DNA of 64,000 nt from Segetibacter sp. (GTDB taxonomy: Bacteria; Bacteroidota; Bacteroidia; Chitinophagales; Chitinophagaceae), in the NCBI GenBank assembly GCA_028288485.1, contig JAQBNO010000097.1:30276-94275 (forward strand). The letters run 5' to 3'. This document shows, piece after piece, positions 8,336 through 16,518 of the stretch; within the stretch, counting starts at the first letter, position 1, and each line of letters begins with the position of its first letter. The notes under the pieces were generated by a model, which was not told where the DNA came from, made no database searches, and saw only the letters and a program-made list of their open reading frames with translations. The translations under genes were made by a program, and so were the position numbers.

Positions 8336-8655
8336 AGCTATTTTATTGGGTTAAAGGGTTTTTATAGAATCGAAATAAGGTACAAATTTGGGCATATTAA
8401 GGGAAACATTACACGCAGCCACGTAACGAGAACTGCGGTTTTTACTATTAATCGACAGTATTTTTACGGTAATCAGAGGTACTTTTACTATTTCTTGCAA
8501 AAACCACCCCTGCATTTGTCTCTACAACTTGCTCACTATCAGTGTCTTCTGCAATTTAATGAAACTTTTCCAATTTTTCCCTCTTGTGGAAAAGACTACA
8601 AATAGGAAATTTATACTCAATTCGCATTAATCACAACCCCTAAAAATTTTAACTC
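8336..8655. other. 320-base divergent intergenic region
   Basis: Upstream region shared by response regulator copy 2 and the 129-aa protein gene. I see no clear TAnnTTTG box. A weak 7-bp inverted repeat CTTTTCC/GGAAAAG (8565-8571, 8588-8594) lies upstream of the small protein gene. No gene recognised. Confidence 0.5.
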
Positions 8656-9045
8656 ATGACGAACACAGAAATTAATCCAGCAAAAGTTGCAACACAGAAG
8701 AAAGACTTCTCTGCTGAAGTTGGTGAAGATATTGGTTATGAAAGAGGAGCCAAGATGGTTAAGAATCATTTTGACAAGAACGGAGAGGCCTCTTCTCACT
8801 TTATTGGCCGCGACATTATCGAAGCTATTCTCGCACAGCCAGGTGTTGTTGGCATTTCAATTCACAATGGTATAGACCAATTTGGTCGTTCTAACCAGGT
8901 TTTAGTGGGTGTTAATTCGCAAGGAAACTATGTTTTGAATATAACAACCATTAGTGCCGGCGGCGAATTAGGCAAACAAAGAGGTATTGTAACAGCAGGT
9001 GGAGTAAGAAGCACAGGTACACAACCTTGCGGTTGGGAATGGTGA
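8656..9045 (+). CDS. Conserved hypothetical protein, 129 aa
   Basis: Not assigned a function. No signal peptide or membrane segment is visible, so it is probably cytosolic. The N-terminal 45 residues are polar and charged. The middle (IGRDIIEAILAQPGVVGISI) and following LVGVNSQGNYVLNI strand-like stretch recall a family of small unknown proteins in Bacteroidota with an ILAQPGxVGIRI-type motif and LVGVDAxGN; this is recalled, not searched. The C-terminus ends CGWEW. It stands between divergent response regulator genes and a membrane protein/histidine kinase operon, so a link to signalling is possible but unproven. Confidence 0.75.
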   Translation: MTNTEINPAKVATQKKDFSAEVGEDIGYERGAKMVKNHFDKNGEASSHFIGRDIIEAILAQPGVVGISIHNGIDQFGRSNQVLVGVNSQGNYVLNITTISAGGELGKQRGIVTAGGVRSTGTQPCGWEW

Positions 9046-9114
9046 TAGCAGAGAAAATGCTTACGTGGTTCTAAAATATATTTTTTTATATTTGGGCCAA
9101 AATAAGAAATCGAC

Positions 9115-9762
9115 CTGACTGACCTTATATTAATAGCTTCGGTATTTACGGAAATATTGCCCGCAATTTTTTATCTTGTTACTTACAAAAAGAACAGGGA
9201 TAGAAAATTGCGGGTAATTTTTTTTCTTATAATTATTAATTTTTTAAGTGACTTATACGGCCTGTATACTGACACCCACAATCAGAAAAACTATATCTCG
9301 TACAACCTTTATATTTTAATTGAAACTTTTTCCCTTTATATTTTCTTTTATCAAATCATCTTAAGTGGGGCAGTAAAAAAGACAATTTTACTTACCATCA
9401 TTTCTTTTTTTATTTTCTGGCTCTATCAATTTATAAGGTTCGGTCAGCAACGATTCCTTGACGAGTGTATAACGGTAGAAAATATTTCCCTCCTGGCTTT
9501 CTGCCTGTATTACTACATAGAAAAGATAATAAAGATCGACACGGCTTACATCTATACAGAGAAAAGTTTCTGGATAGTAACCGCCTATCTTATTTTTATA
9601 TCCGGAACGTTTTTTCTTTTATTGTATATTCCCGGCTTGAAGGGCCAGGAATGGCAAAAATATTATGTCCTGAATTACGTTTTTGTAATTATCCGGACTA
9701 TCCTTTTATCAATAGCCATGTTTATGAAAAACAACGATTCGCCTAAACAGAAGTTTAATTAA
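9115..9762 (+). CDS. Multi-pass membrane protein upstream of histidine kinase; non-ATG start
   Basis: Unrecognised integral membrane protein with about six hydrophobic helices and little extramembrane mass. The reading frame has no ATG before its last ten codons. A TTG exists at 9157, but the frame is open back to 9106 and the extra codons read LTDLILIASVFTEILP, which completes a first transmembrane helix. I therefore prefer the CTG at 9115 (about 215 aa); TTG at 9157 (201 aa) is the alternative. TATATTTG at 9087-9094 could be its -7 promoter box. The histidine kinase gene begins 22 bases downstream, so it may serve as the membrane sensor or partner of that kinase. Confidence 0.7.
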   Translation: MTDLILIASVFTEILPAIFYLVTYKKNRDRKLRVIFFLIIINFLSDLYGLYTDTHNQKNYISYNLYILIETFSLYIFFYQIILSGAVKKTILLTIISFFIFWLYQFIRFGQQRFLDECITVENISLLAFCLYYYIEKIIKIDTAYIYTEKSFWIVTAYLIFISGTFFLLLYIPGLKGQEWQKYYVLNYVFVIIRTILLSIAMFMKNNDSPKQKFN

Positions 9763-9784
9763 CATAAAGCCGGCTTTTTGATAA

Positions 9785-10603
9785 ATGATCTTATTACAAT
9801 CTTTTGGAATTCCCCCTACGCTGCTACTTGGAACCATTGGGATGCTATTTTTAGCAATCGCCCTTATTATTTTCATTATTTTTCACCAACGCAAAGTAAT
9901 ACGGTACCAGTTGAAGATGCAGCAGATGGAGGCAGAGCAACAAAAAATCCTGTTACGGGCTTCTATCAGGCTACAGGAAGAAGAACGGCAGAGAATAGCG
10001 GCAGATTTGCACGACGATGCAGGCCCCTTACTCGCTACTGCCCGGCTCTACCTGACAGAGAATATGGTCAATCTTGATAAAGCCACACAGCTGCAATCGA
10101 TATTTAATGCAAAACAAATAATTGATGAAGCAATACAACTTATCCGCAATATCTCTCATAGCCTGATGCCGCCAACGTTGAAAAACTTTGGACTGGAAAG
10201 TGCAGTAAATGACTTCTTTCACAAAATTAATGGTTCCGGCTCTTTAAATGTAAACTGCCGCTTTCATGATTATAAGGTTCGTTTAAAGCCAGATAAAGAA
10301 CTTACTGTTTTTCGCATCATACAGGAATTGATTAATAATATCCTGAAGCATAGTAACTCAAGTTTTATCCATCTGACGCAGCATAATGGGGAAGACAATA
10401 TGATTATCCGTCTCCATCACGATGGAAGGGGTCTTAACCAGGAAGATTTTCTTAAAATGTCTAAAAGTAATGTGGGGCTTGGATTAAAAAATATACAAAG
10501 CCGTCTGAAAGTTATACATGGAGATATTCTATTCGAGCAGGATCCGTCTGAGTCGTTTTATAAAGTAACGATAGATATTCCGAAAGATTATAATGAAAAA
10601 TAA
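9785..10603 (+). CDS. Sensor histidine kinase, HisKA_3/HATPase type, without sensor domain
   Basis: A 272-aa NarX/DesK-type kinase. One N-terminal transmembrane helix (about residues 12-34) is followed by a short coiled-coil linker and the dimerisation/phospho-acceptor helix EEERQRIAADLHDDAG with His76. The HATPase domain (about residues 175-268) shows ELINNILKHS (N box) and GLGLKNIQSRL (G box). There is no PAS, GAF or periplasmic sensory region, so the input must come from a partner, plausibly the membrane protein encoded 22 bases upstream. Response regulator copy 3 follows after 50 bases and is the expected phosphorylation target. Confidence 0.93.
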   Translation: MILLQSFGIPPTLLLGTIGMLFLAIALIIFIIFHQRKVIRYQLKMQQMEAEQQKILLRASIRLQEEERQRIAADLHDDAGPLLATARLYLTENMVNLDKATQLQSIFNAKQIIDEAIQLIRNISHSLMPPTLKNFGLESAVNDFFHKINGSGSLNVNCRFHDYKVRLKPDKELTVFRIIQELINNILKHSNSSFIHLTQHNGEDNMIIRLHHDGRGLNQEDFLKMSKSNVGLGLKNIQSRLKVIHGDILFEQDPSESFYKVTIDIPKDYNEK

Positions 10604-10653
10604 TCTTTGCCGTTCGGGCACAACTAATTGACTTTGGTTATTTACCTTTAAAT

Positions 10654-11304
10654 ATGGGTGAGATAAAAGTTGCAATAGCAGACGACCATAAAATCTTCAG
10701 AAAAGGCGTTATTGTTTCCTTACGGCACTACAGTAACCTGAAGTTTGTTTTGGAAGCTGAAAACGGGCAACAATTACTCGACGGACTAGAGGAGGCTAAA
10801 CCAGATGTTATATTAATGGACCTTAGAATGCCGGTAAAAGATGGCATTGAAACAACAAAGTACATCAGTCAGCACTACCCACACATATTTGTTTTGGTAC
10901 TCACCATGCATGAAGATGAAAGGTTTGTAATTCACTTAATGGAAAATGGAGCAAACGGTTACCTGTTGAAAAGTACAGATCCGGTCGAAATTAAAAAAGC
11001 TATTTCGGATGTGGTAGAAAAAGGATATTACCTGAATAATTATGTAAACCGGATATTAATAAAAAGGGCCCAGAATAAAAATAGAAACATTCCCTCTTTC
11101 AATAGAGAAGTGGAGGTAAGTGAAAAGGAAAAGGAGGTGCTCACATTTATTTGCATGGAATATACAAGCCAGGAAATAGGGGAAAAAATGGGAATAAGTG
11201 CAAGAACCGTTGAAAGCATTAAAGAGCGTTTGATGGAAAGATTTGGCTCTAAAAATACGGCCGGCCTTGTTTTCTTTGCCGTTAAAAACCACCTGATCGA
11301 TTAA
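10654..11304 (+). CDS. NarL/LuxR-family response regulator (copy 3), partner of the adjacent kinase
   Basis: A 216-aa regulator: receiver domain with AIADDHKIFRKG, phospho-acceptor Asp56 in VILMDLRMP and YLLKSTD, followed by a LuxR helix-turn-helix (VSEKEKEVLTFICMEYTSQ, then GISARTVESIKERLMERFG). It lies directly downstream of the histidine kinase, forming a standard two-component pair, and 21 bases upstream of a membrane protein gene that may belong to the same operon. It shares architecture with the two minus-strand regulators at 6.6-8.3 kb. Confidence 0.94.
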   Translation: MGEIKVAIADDHKIFRKGVIVSLRHYSNLKFVLEAENGQQLLDGLEEAKPDVILMDLRMPVKDGIETTKYISQHYPHIFVLVLTMHEDERFVIHLMENGANGYLLKSTDPVEIKKAISDVVEKGYYLNNYVNRILIKRAQNKNRNIPSFNREVEVSEKEKEVLTFICMEYTSQEIGEKMGISARTVESIKERLMERFGSKNTAGLVFFAVKNHLID

Positions 11305-11325
11305 ACTCATACCTAAAATCGCTTC

Positions 11326-12576
11326 TTGCAAATACTTGTCTTTATATTTTATTTCCTTCTTTTTTCTTTCATCATCTCGAGAATACCATTTTTCAAAAAG
11401 TCTGGACTCGGCTTATGGCCTCTCTTAATTCTTTTTGCAATAAAGATCGCCGCAGGTGTTGCTTATGCTAAATTTTATACCTTACCTAAATATTATGAAG
11501 GCTCAGATACCTGGCGCTTCTACCGGCTAAGTTTAGATGAAACAAGATGGCTGCGGAACAATCCAGTCACTTTTATGAAAGATCTTTTTATACACGGCTA
11601 TGGCGAAACCGGAAATCTCTTCAGCGGCGAAAACACCTACTGGAATGACCTGAAAAGCAATGTGGTGGTTAAGATAATGGCGGTGATGAATATTTTAACG
11701 GGCAACAGTTACTACACGAATATTATCCTTTTCAACTTCCTGTTTTTGTTTGGGCTTGTGGCATTATTCAAACTATTCCGGCACCTATTTGCAAGTAGAA
11801 AAATAGTAATAATTAGCTTAGTCTTTCTTTTGCCTTCTACCCTCTTTTGGTGTAGTGGGATACATAAAGACGGCCTCATTCTTTCTGCGACCGGTATCGT
11901 TATATATTGTTTATATCAGTTGATCGAACAGTCTTTCCAGGTAAAAAAGCTTGTTCTTATTTTACTGGGCAGTTTATTCGTCTTCTCTTTAAGAAATTAT
12001 GTAGTATTTGCATTGGTTCCTTCGCTGATTGCATGGTTGTTAAGTGTTAAATATCCGGGAAAGAGCATCGCTATTTTTGCAGGCGTATATATTACGGGTA
12101 TTGCGATTTTTTTTATTGTACCAATTGTAATTCCTTCCTTAAACTTCCCGCTATTTGTTACAGGAAAACGTGAAGAATTTTTACTTTTAGAAGGAGGTTC
12201 TGAAGTAAAAAACCGGCCTTTAACGACCACTTTTTCAAGCTTTATTGCATTTCTTCCTATAGCTTTAGATATGGCTTTTCTCCGGCCCCACCTTACTGAG
12301 GTAAAAAATGTAAGTTATCTGCCGGCGGCAATTGAAGTAATCCTTCTTTTAATATCAATACTGGTAGCAATTTTCAATATTAAAAAAACGGGCAAAGTAC
12401 GGCCGGTTATCCTGTTTTTACTTACATTTTCTCTTTCAATAATGTTGTTAACCGGCTACACCATTCCTTTTACCGGTGCAATCTTACGCTACCGAAGTTT
12501 CGTTTTACCCTTATTGATAACCCCCTTGCTAGGCATGACTAATATTGCCATTTTTAGTAAGAAAACGAGTTTTTGA
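11326..12576 (+). CDS. Multi-pass membrane protein, unknown function; TTG start
   Basis: About 416 aa with around ten hydrophobic helices. The frame has a stop at 11302-11304 and no ATG for the first eighty codons, so TTG at 11326 (reading MQILVFIFYFLLFSF) is the only reasonable start. Features include a soluble loop with YYEGSDTWRFYRLS near residue 58, PSTLFWCSGIHKDGLIL near residue 175 and a LRYRSFVLPLL segment near the C-terminus. The SGIHKDG motif and overall topology recall O-antigen polymerase/EpsG-like or glycosyltransferase-related membrane proteins; I do not assign a function. It starts 21 bases after response regulator copy 3. Confidence 0.75.
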   Translation: MQILVFIFYFLLFSFIISRIPFFKKSGLGLWPLLILFAIKIAAGVAYAKFYTLPKYYEGSDTWRFYRLSLDETRWLRNNPVTFMKDLFIHGYGETGNLFSGENTYWNDLKSNVVVKIMAVMNILTGNSYYTNIILFNFLFLFGLVALFKLFRHLFASRKIVIISLVFLLPSTLFWCSGIHKDGLILSATGIVIYCLYQLIEQSFQVKKLVLILLGSLFVFSLRNYVVFALVPSLIAWLLSVKYPGKSIAIFAGVYITGIAIFFIVPIVIPSLNFPLFVTGKREEFLLLEGGSEVKNRPLTTTFSSFIAFLPIALDMAFLRPHLTEVKNVSYLPAAIEVILLLISILVAIFNIKKTGKVRPVILFLLTFSLSIMLLTGYTIPFTGAILRYRSFVLPLLITPLLGMTNIAIFSKKTSF

Positions 12577-12911
12577 GATTGTTATACTTCCTTACAGTGT
12601 TTTTATATAAAAAAATACTGTTTACTTTCAGGTGCTCTTTTTGGGATCAACAATAGTAATTCTAATCATCTTCGTTGTCCGGATCGATCCCTTTGGTGCT
12701 GTCACTCACTCGTACTGCTGTTTTTTCAATCAACAAAGTAGGCAAGCATCAATAGGAATTTCCTATGAATGACGATTAGGAAAACGCGGTGTTAAAATGG
12801 CGACATCTTTCATATTCCTGCCTGTACAATTTAAACTTTCTTTCTAATTATCCATCTACAAGTAACAGTCCTTATGGAAAAGGCACGATTTTTTAATTTA
12901 TTAAAAAGACA
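12577..12911 (+). other. 335-base intergenic region
   Basis: Contains one interspersed repeat copy (12697-12715) and an AT-rich leader for the Spy-like gene. Nothing else recognised. Confidence 0.5.
12697..12715 (-). repeat. Degenerate interspersed repeat copy
   Basis: The minus-strand reading GTACGAGTGAGTGACAGCA matches the GTACAAGTGAGTGACACAACG repeat core with a few changes. Confidence 0.55.
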
Positions 12912-13325
12912 ATGAAAACAAACATCATGAAAAAGTATATTTTATCCTTATCGATTATCGTATTTTTCGCTTCTTCAACTTTTGCTCAATCTAATTCTGG
13001 CACCGGTGGTGTTCGTCGCGGTGGAACAAGTTTAGAAATGCGCGAAAGGATGAAGGAAAGACTTAAAGAAGAATTGAAAATAAATAATGATCAAACCGAT
13101 TCAATTGCTGCAATTCAAAATACCTACCAGTTTAAAATCCGTGCATTGAAAAATGACACTAACTTAAGCGACGATGTCAGGAGAACAAGAATTGCTGAAT
13201 TGGAAGCCGAAAGAAAACTAAGGCTGAAAGCTGTATTGACAGACGAGCAAATAATTCAGCTGGATGCGTTTATGCAAAACAGGAGAAAAAGAGGCGACAA
13301 CCAGGGTACGCAGCGTACGAAATAA
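12912..13325 (+). CDS. Secreted Spy/LTXXQ-like helical protein
   Basis: A 137-aa protein with a signal peptide (core SLSIIVFFASSTFA, cleavage expected before QSNS). The mature part is highly charged and helical (EMRERMKERLKEELKINNDQ, RIAELEAERKLRLKAVLTDEQ), resembling Spy/CpxP-type periplasmic proteins or heavy-metal-resistance-like helical proteins. The KAVLTDEQ segment recalls the LTxxQ motif. The start may instead be the second Met at 12927 (MKKYILSL), which gives a more usual signal peptide. A strong terminator follows. Chaperone function is inference only. Confidence 0.7.
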   Translation: MKTNIMKKYILSLSIIVFFASSTFAQSNSGTGGVRRGGTSLEMRERMKERLKEELKINNDQTDSIAAIQNTYQFKIRALKNDTNLSDDVRRTRIAELEAERKLRLKAVLTDEQIIQLDAFMQNRRKRGDNQGTQRTK

Positions 13326-13340
13326 AAAAATACGATCTTG

Positions 13341-13379
13341 TAAAACTAAAAGGAGGCTGAGGGCCTCCTTTTAGTTTTA
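13341..13379 (+). terminator. Rho-independent terminator after the Spy-like gene
   Basis: A perfect 17-bp stem (TAAAACTAAAAGGAGGC and its complement) with loop TGAGG. The 3' arm is rich in T. It may also stop transcription arriving from accC on the other strand. Confidence 0.88.
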
Positions 13380-13412
13380 TAAGTATCCTGCTCCGGAGAG
13401 CTTTTTAGTTGA

Positions 13413-13431
13413 AGAGTGCGACGCAACGATG
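13413..13431 (+). repeat. Interspersed repeat, AGAGTGCGACGCAACGATG
   Basis: Exact 19-base match to the cores at 53847 and (minus strand) 19927, located between the convergent Spy-like and accC genes. Confidence 0.85.
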
Positions 13432-13483
13432 TTCCAATTATTAACTTAAGTCGAAACCAAAAAAAACATCCTTTCCAAACGCA

Positions 13484-14821
13484 TCATTCCATCTCAAATG
13501 TTTCCAGGAACTTAGTGGTAAAATTTCCGGCCCGGAAATCTTCATTCTTCATTAACTGCAAATGAAAAGGAATTGTCGTCTTAATGCCTTCGATAATGTA
13601 CTCGCTTAATGCTCTGTGCATAGTATCAATCGCTTCTTCACGGGTTTGTGCCATAGTTATCAGCTTCCCAATCATACTGTCGTAATAAGGCGGTATAACG
13701 TACCCTGCATATACATGGCTATCAACTCTTACTCCGTGTCCACCTGGTTGGTGCAGCACCGTAATCTTCCCTGGGCTCGGACGAAAATCGTTATATGGAT
13801 CTTCAGCGTTTATCCGGCACTCAATTGCATGCATTTGGGGTTCGTAATTCCTGCCACTCAAGGCCTGCCCTGCAGCTATTTTAATCTGCTCCTTTATGAG
13901 GTCAAAATTTATTACTTCTTCGGTTACACAATGCTCCACCTGTATACGGGTATTCATTTCCATGAAATAGAAATTCCTGTGCTTATCTACCAGGAACTCA
14001 ATAGTACCCACACTTTCATAATCAATGGCCTTTGCTGCTTTTATTGCCGCTTCCCCCATTTTCCTCCTTAACTCAGGTGTCATGAAGGGTGACGGGCTTT
14101 CTTCAACCAGTTTTTGATGACGCCGTTGAATAGAACAATCGCGTTCGCTGAGGTGAGCAACGGTGCCATATTGGTCACCTGCTATCTGTATTTCAATATG
14201 GCGTGGCTCTTCGACAAACTTTTCCATGTACACGCCGTCATTTTTAAACGATGCTCCAGCCTCGTAACGGGCTGTTGTATACGCTTTTTCCAACTCTTTT
14301 TCCTCTAGTACTACACGCATGCCTTTTCCACCTCCACCGGCAGTTGCCTTCAGAATAACCGGGTAACCTATTTCTTTTGCAACCACCTTAGCCTCTTCCA
14401 CACTTTCCAATAACCCTTTTCCACCAGGAACCACCGGAACACCTGCTTTAATCATGGTTTCCTTAGCGGTTATTTTATCGCCCATTTTATTAATCATGTC
14501 GGCGGTAGGTCCAATAAACTTAATCCCATGGTCCTGGCAAATTTGTGAAAACTTAGCATTTTCAGCTAAAAAACCATAGCCGGGATGAATGGCATCGGCA
14601 TTGGTTATTTCTGCCGCCGCCATTATATGCGCGATATTCAGGTAAGAATCTGCACTGGCGGGCTTGCCTATACATACAGCCTCATTTGCAAACCTTACAT
14701 GCAGGCTATCTTTATCAGCAGTTGAGTAAACGGCCACAGTCTTTATGCCCATCTCACGACAGGTACGAATTACGCGGAGAGCGATTTCTCCGCGATTGGC
14801 GATTAAAATCTTTTTAAACAT
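13484..14821 (-). CDS. accC: Acetyl-CoA carboxylase biotin carboxylase subunit AccC
   Basis: ATP-dependent carboxylation of the biotin on AccB, first half-reaction of acetyl-CoA carboxylase. The 445-aa protein starts at the ATG giving [18 protein letters not shown], the canonical N-terminus; the frame-open extension upstream is dropped. The ATP-grasp glycine loop [41 protein letters not shown] and [13 protein letters not shown] are all present. accB lies 91 bases upstream on the same strand. The carboxyltransferase subunits are not in this window; AccBC could also serve another acyl-CoA carboxylase. Confidence 0.97.
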   Translation of the reverse strand: MFKKILIANRGEIALRVIRTCREMGIKTVAVYSTADKDSLHVRFANEAVCIGKPASADSYLNIAHIMAAAEITNADAIHPGYGFLAENAKFSQICQDHGIKFIGPTADMINKMGDKITAKETMIKAGVPVVPGGKGLLESVEEAKVVAKEIGYPVILKATAGGGGKGMRVVLEEKELEKAYTTARYEAGASFKNDGVYMEKFVEEPRHIEIQIAGDQYGTVAHLSERDCSIQRRHQKLVEESPSPFMTPELRRKMGEAAIKAAKAIDYESVGTIEFLVDKHRNFYFMEMNTRIQVEHCVTEEVINFDLIKEQIKIAAGQALSGRNYEPQMHAIECRINAEDPYNDFRPSPGKITVLHQPGGHGVRVDSHVYAGYVIPPYYDSMIGKLITMAQTREEAIDTMHRALSEYIIEGIKTTIPFHLQLMKNEDFRAGNFTTKFLETFEME

Positions 14822-14912
14822 CAGGTAATTGAAATTTGAAGGTGATAATCTGAAAATTGATTGCAACAAACGGAAACCTCTTTAACTTCCGATGCTACAT
14901 TTTCAAATTATA

Positions 14913-15398
14913 TTAAGGTTCGACTAAAAACAACGGTTGATCATATTCTACAGGGCTTGCATCATCTACAAGAACCTTTACAATAGTCCCTTTCACTTCA
15001 CTCTCAATTTCATTGAATAATTTCATAGCCTCAATTATACAAACTGTTTTACCGATCGTAACTTCATCGCCAACGTTTACAAATGATGGCTTATCTGGAC
15101 CGGCACTTCTATAAAAAGTCCCGATCATAGGGCTTTTAATAGTGATAATATTATCCGGCTCTTTTTCTGCGCCGCCGGTACTTTGTTGTGAAACCTGTGT
15201 GCCGGAAGCTGATGGCGGAGGAGCAGATACAGGGTAAGCAGGGGGCAAATAAGACTGAACAGGTGCAGGAACACTAACAGTCGCAGGATCTTCTTTCTGC
15301 TTTATTAGTATTTTAAAATCACCTTCCTCGATACTTAATTCACCAATGTTGCTTCTGTTAACAATTTTAATTAATTCCTGGATTTGTTTAAAGTCCAT
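14913..15398 (-). CDS. accB: Biotin carboxyl carrier protein AccB
   Basis: Carrier subunit of acetyl-CoA carboxylase, 161 aa. An N-terminal helical region is followed by a Pro/Ala/Ser-rich linker (about residues 40-75) and a C-terminal biotinyl domain with PMIGTFYRSAGPD and the biotinylation site EAMKLFNEI, Lys126. The position after the biotinyl Lys is Leu where Met is more common, a frequent tolerated variant. It is upstream of accC as in most bacteria. Confidence 0.96.
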   Translation of the reverse strand: MDFKQIQELIKIVNRSNIGELSIEEGDFKILIKQKEDPATVSVPAPVQSYLPPAYPVSAPPPSASGTQVSQQSTGGAEKEPDNIITIKSPMIGTFYRSAGPDKPSFVNVGDEVTIGKTVCIIEAMKLFNEIESEVKGTIVKVLVDDASPVEYDQPLFLVEP

Positions 15399-15676
15399 AC
15401 AATCAGATTTATGGTTTGGATTGTAAATGCAGCGTTTTATAAGAAATGGCAGGCAAAATAGCTATTTTTAAAATAACACCGCTGAAAACATTGAGAATTC
15501 TATTCCAGCTAACGCAATTAATGTCTTTACCAATCAATTTTCCGAGTTATAGAAGGCTATGTGGGATAAGCTTTTAAATAACTATTAACGATTGTTGGGT
15601 TACTTACTTATACTAACTGTTTGTTCTTCGAATTTTTTAAAATTGTTGAACACTATTTCCCCGTACTTATACCACT

Positions 15677-16336
15677 TTATTCACCCGTCTCCGAATCAGC
15701 AGCATCAACGGGTTTTGACTGAGAAGATCCTTTTTGCCGGAAATAAATACTTAAAAGTATTATCGAGAAGATAGATAAGAACTCGCTTTGCCAGTTTTGA
15801 AACGATTCAAACCAAAACCTGGTTCCAAAAATATATTCAGAAAAAGTTTCAGCCGGTTTTCCGGCTCGAACCTGCCCAAAGTTAAAATCTCTAAGGCTTC
15901 CATAAATGTGCATTACAAATGAGAGCAGGTATAGCAGCAACAAGACAATTGATAACGAGTTTTTATAAACAGCAAGAATAATTCCGCCTTTATGAACTGG
16001 CCACGGCGCGTTTTCTTTATTGGGATCCGGCTCTTTGTCAACCTCTTCTTCTCCTTCCAGCTTTTTGGATTCTGAAGAACCTTCCTGCCTTAAAGTGCGT
16101 GTTAGAATCACAAATAAGGCCATTTGTAGAAATTCGCTTTCCCAATTTTCGAAGGTAGCGGAAATAAAATGTCCGCTTGAAATATATTGAGAAATTGAGA
16201 CCGGCGAAAATTTGTCTTTTTCTAACTCCTCATTATACTCCTTCCAACCCGTATAAAACTGTCCAGCCAGTGAAAGTAAAAACAGGAGAAAAAAAACAAG
16301 GGTTAAACTGTTTTTATACAAAAAACCTTTTTTCAT
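15677..16336 (-). CDS. DUF6766-like membrane protein with internal duplication
   Basis: About 219 aa starting at MKKGFLYKNSLTLVFF; a longer open frame upstream is rejected because this start gives the family-like N-terminus. Two homologous halves are visible, each with a transmembrane helix, a GW/GSxxxYN-type segment, a Tyr-Ile-Ser/Phe-Gly motif, then NWESEFLQMALFVILT (first) and NWQSEFLSIFSIILLS (second) and a RQxGSSxSK end. A charged linker (about residues 95-115) joins them. This is the layout I recall for the DUF6766 family, of unknown function. It follows the DUF4407 gene on the same strand with a 182-base gap. Confidence 0.75.
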   Translation of the reverse strand: MKKGFLYKNSLTLVFFLLFLLSLAGQFYTGWKEYNEELEKDKFSPVSISQYISSGHFISATFENWESEFLQMALFVILTRTLRQEGSSESKKLEGEEEVDKEPDPNKENAPWPVHKGGIILAVYKNSLSIVLLLLYLLSFVMHIYGSLRDFNFGQVRAGKPAETFSEYIFGTRFWFESFQNWQSEFLSIFSIILLSIYFRQKGSSQSKPVDAADSETGE

Positions 16337-16518
16337 AACCTCTTTTGATGAAATTCTTATGCCAACTGTGAAAGAATACTTACACAAAAGGTTGGATAAC
16401 AATGTTGAGAGACAGTAACAAAAACAACACGTATATGGTTGCACTAAAAAAGCAATTACCGGGAGGATCACCTTTATGAAGTTGCAAAAAATTTAATATG
16501 CAGAAATAAAATTAGCCA

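Noticed and set aside
13616..14071. A 151-codon plus-strand frame inside accC
   Set aside because: Antisense to a highly conserved enzyme gene, with no features of its own.
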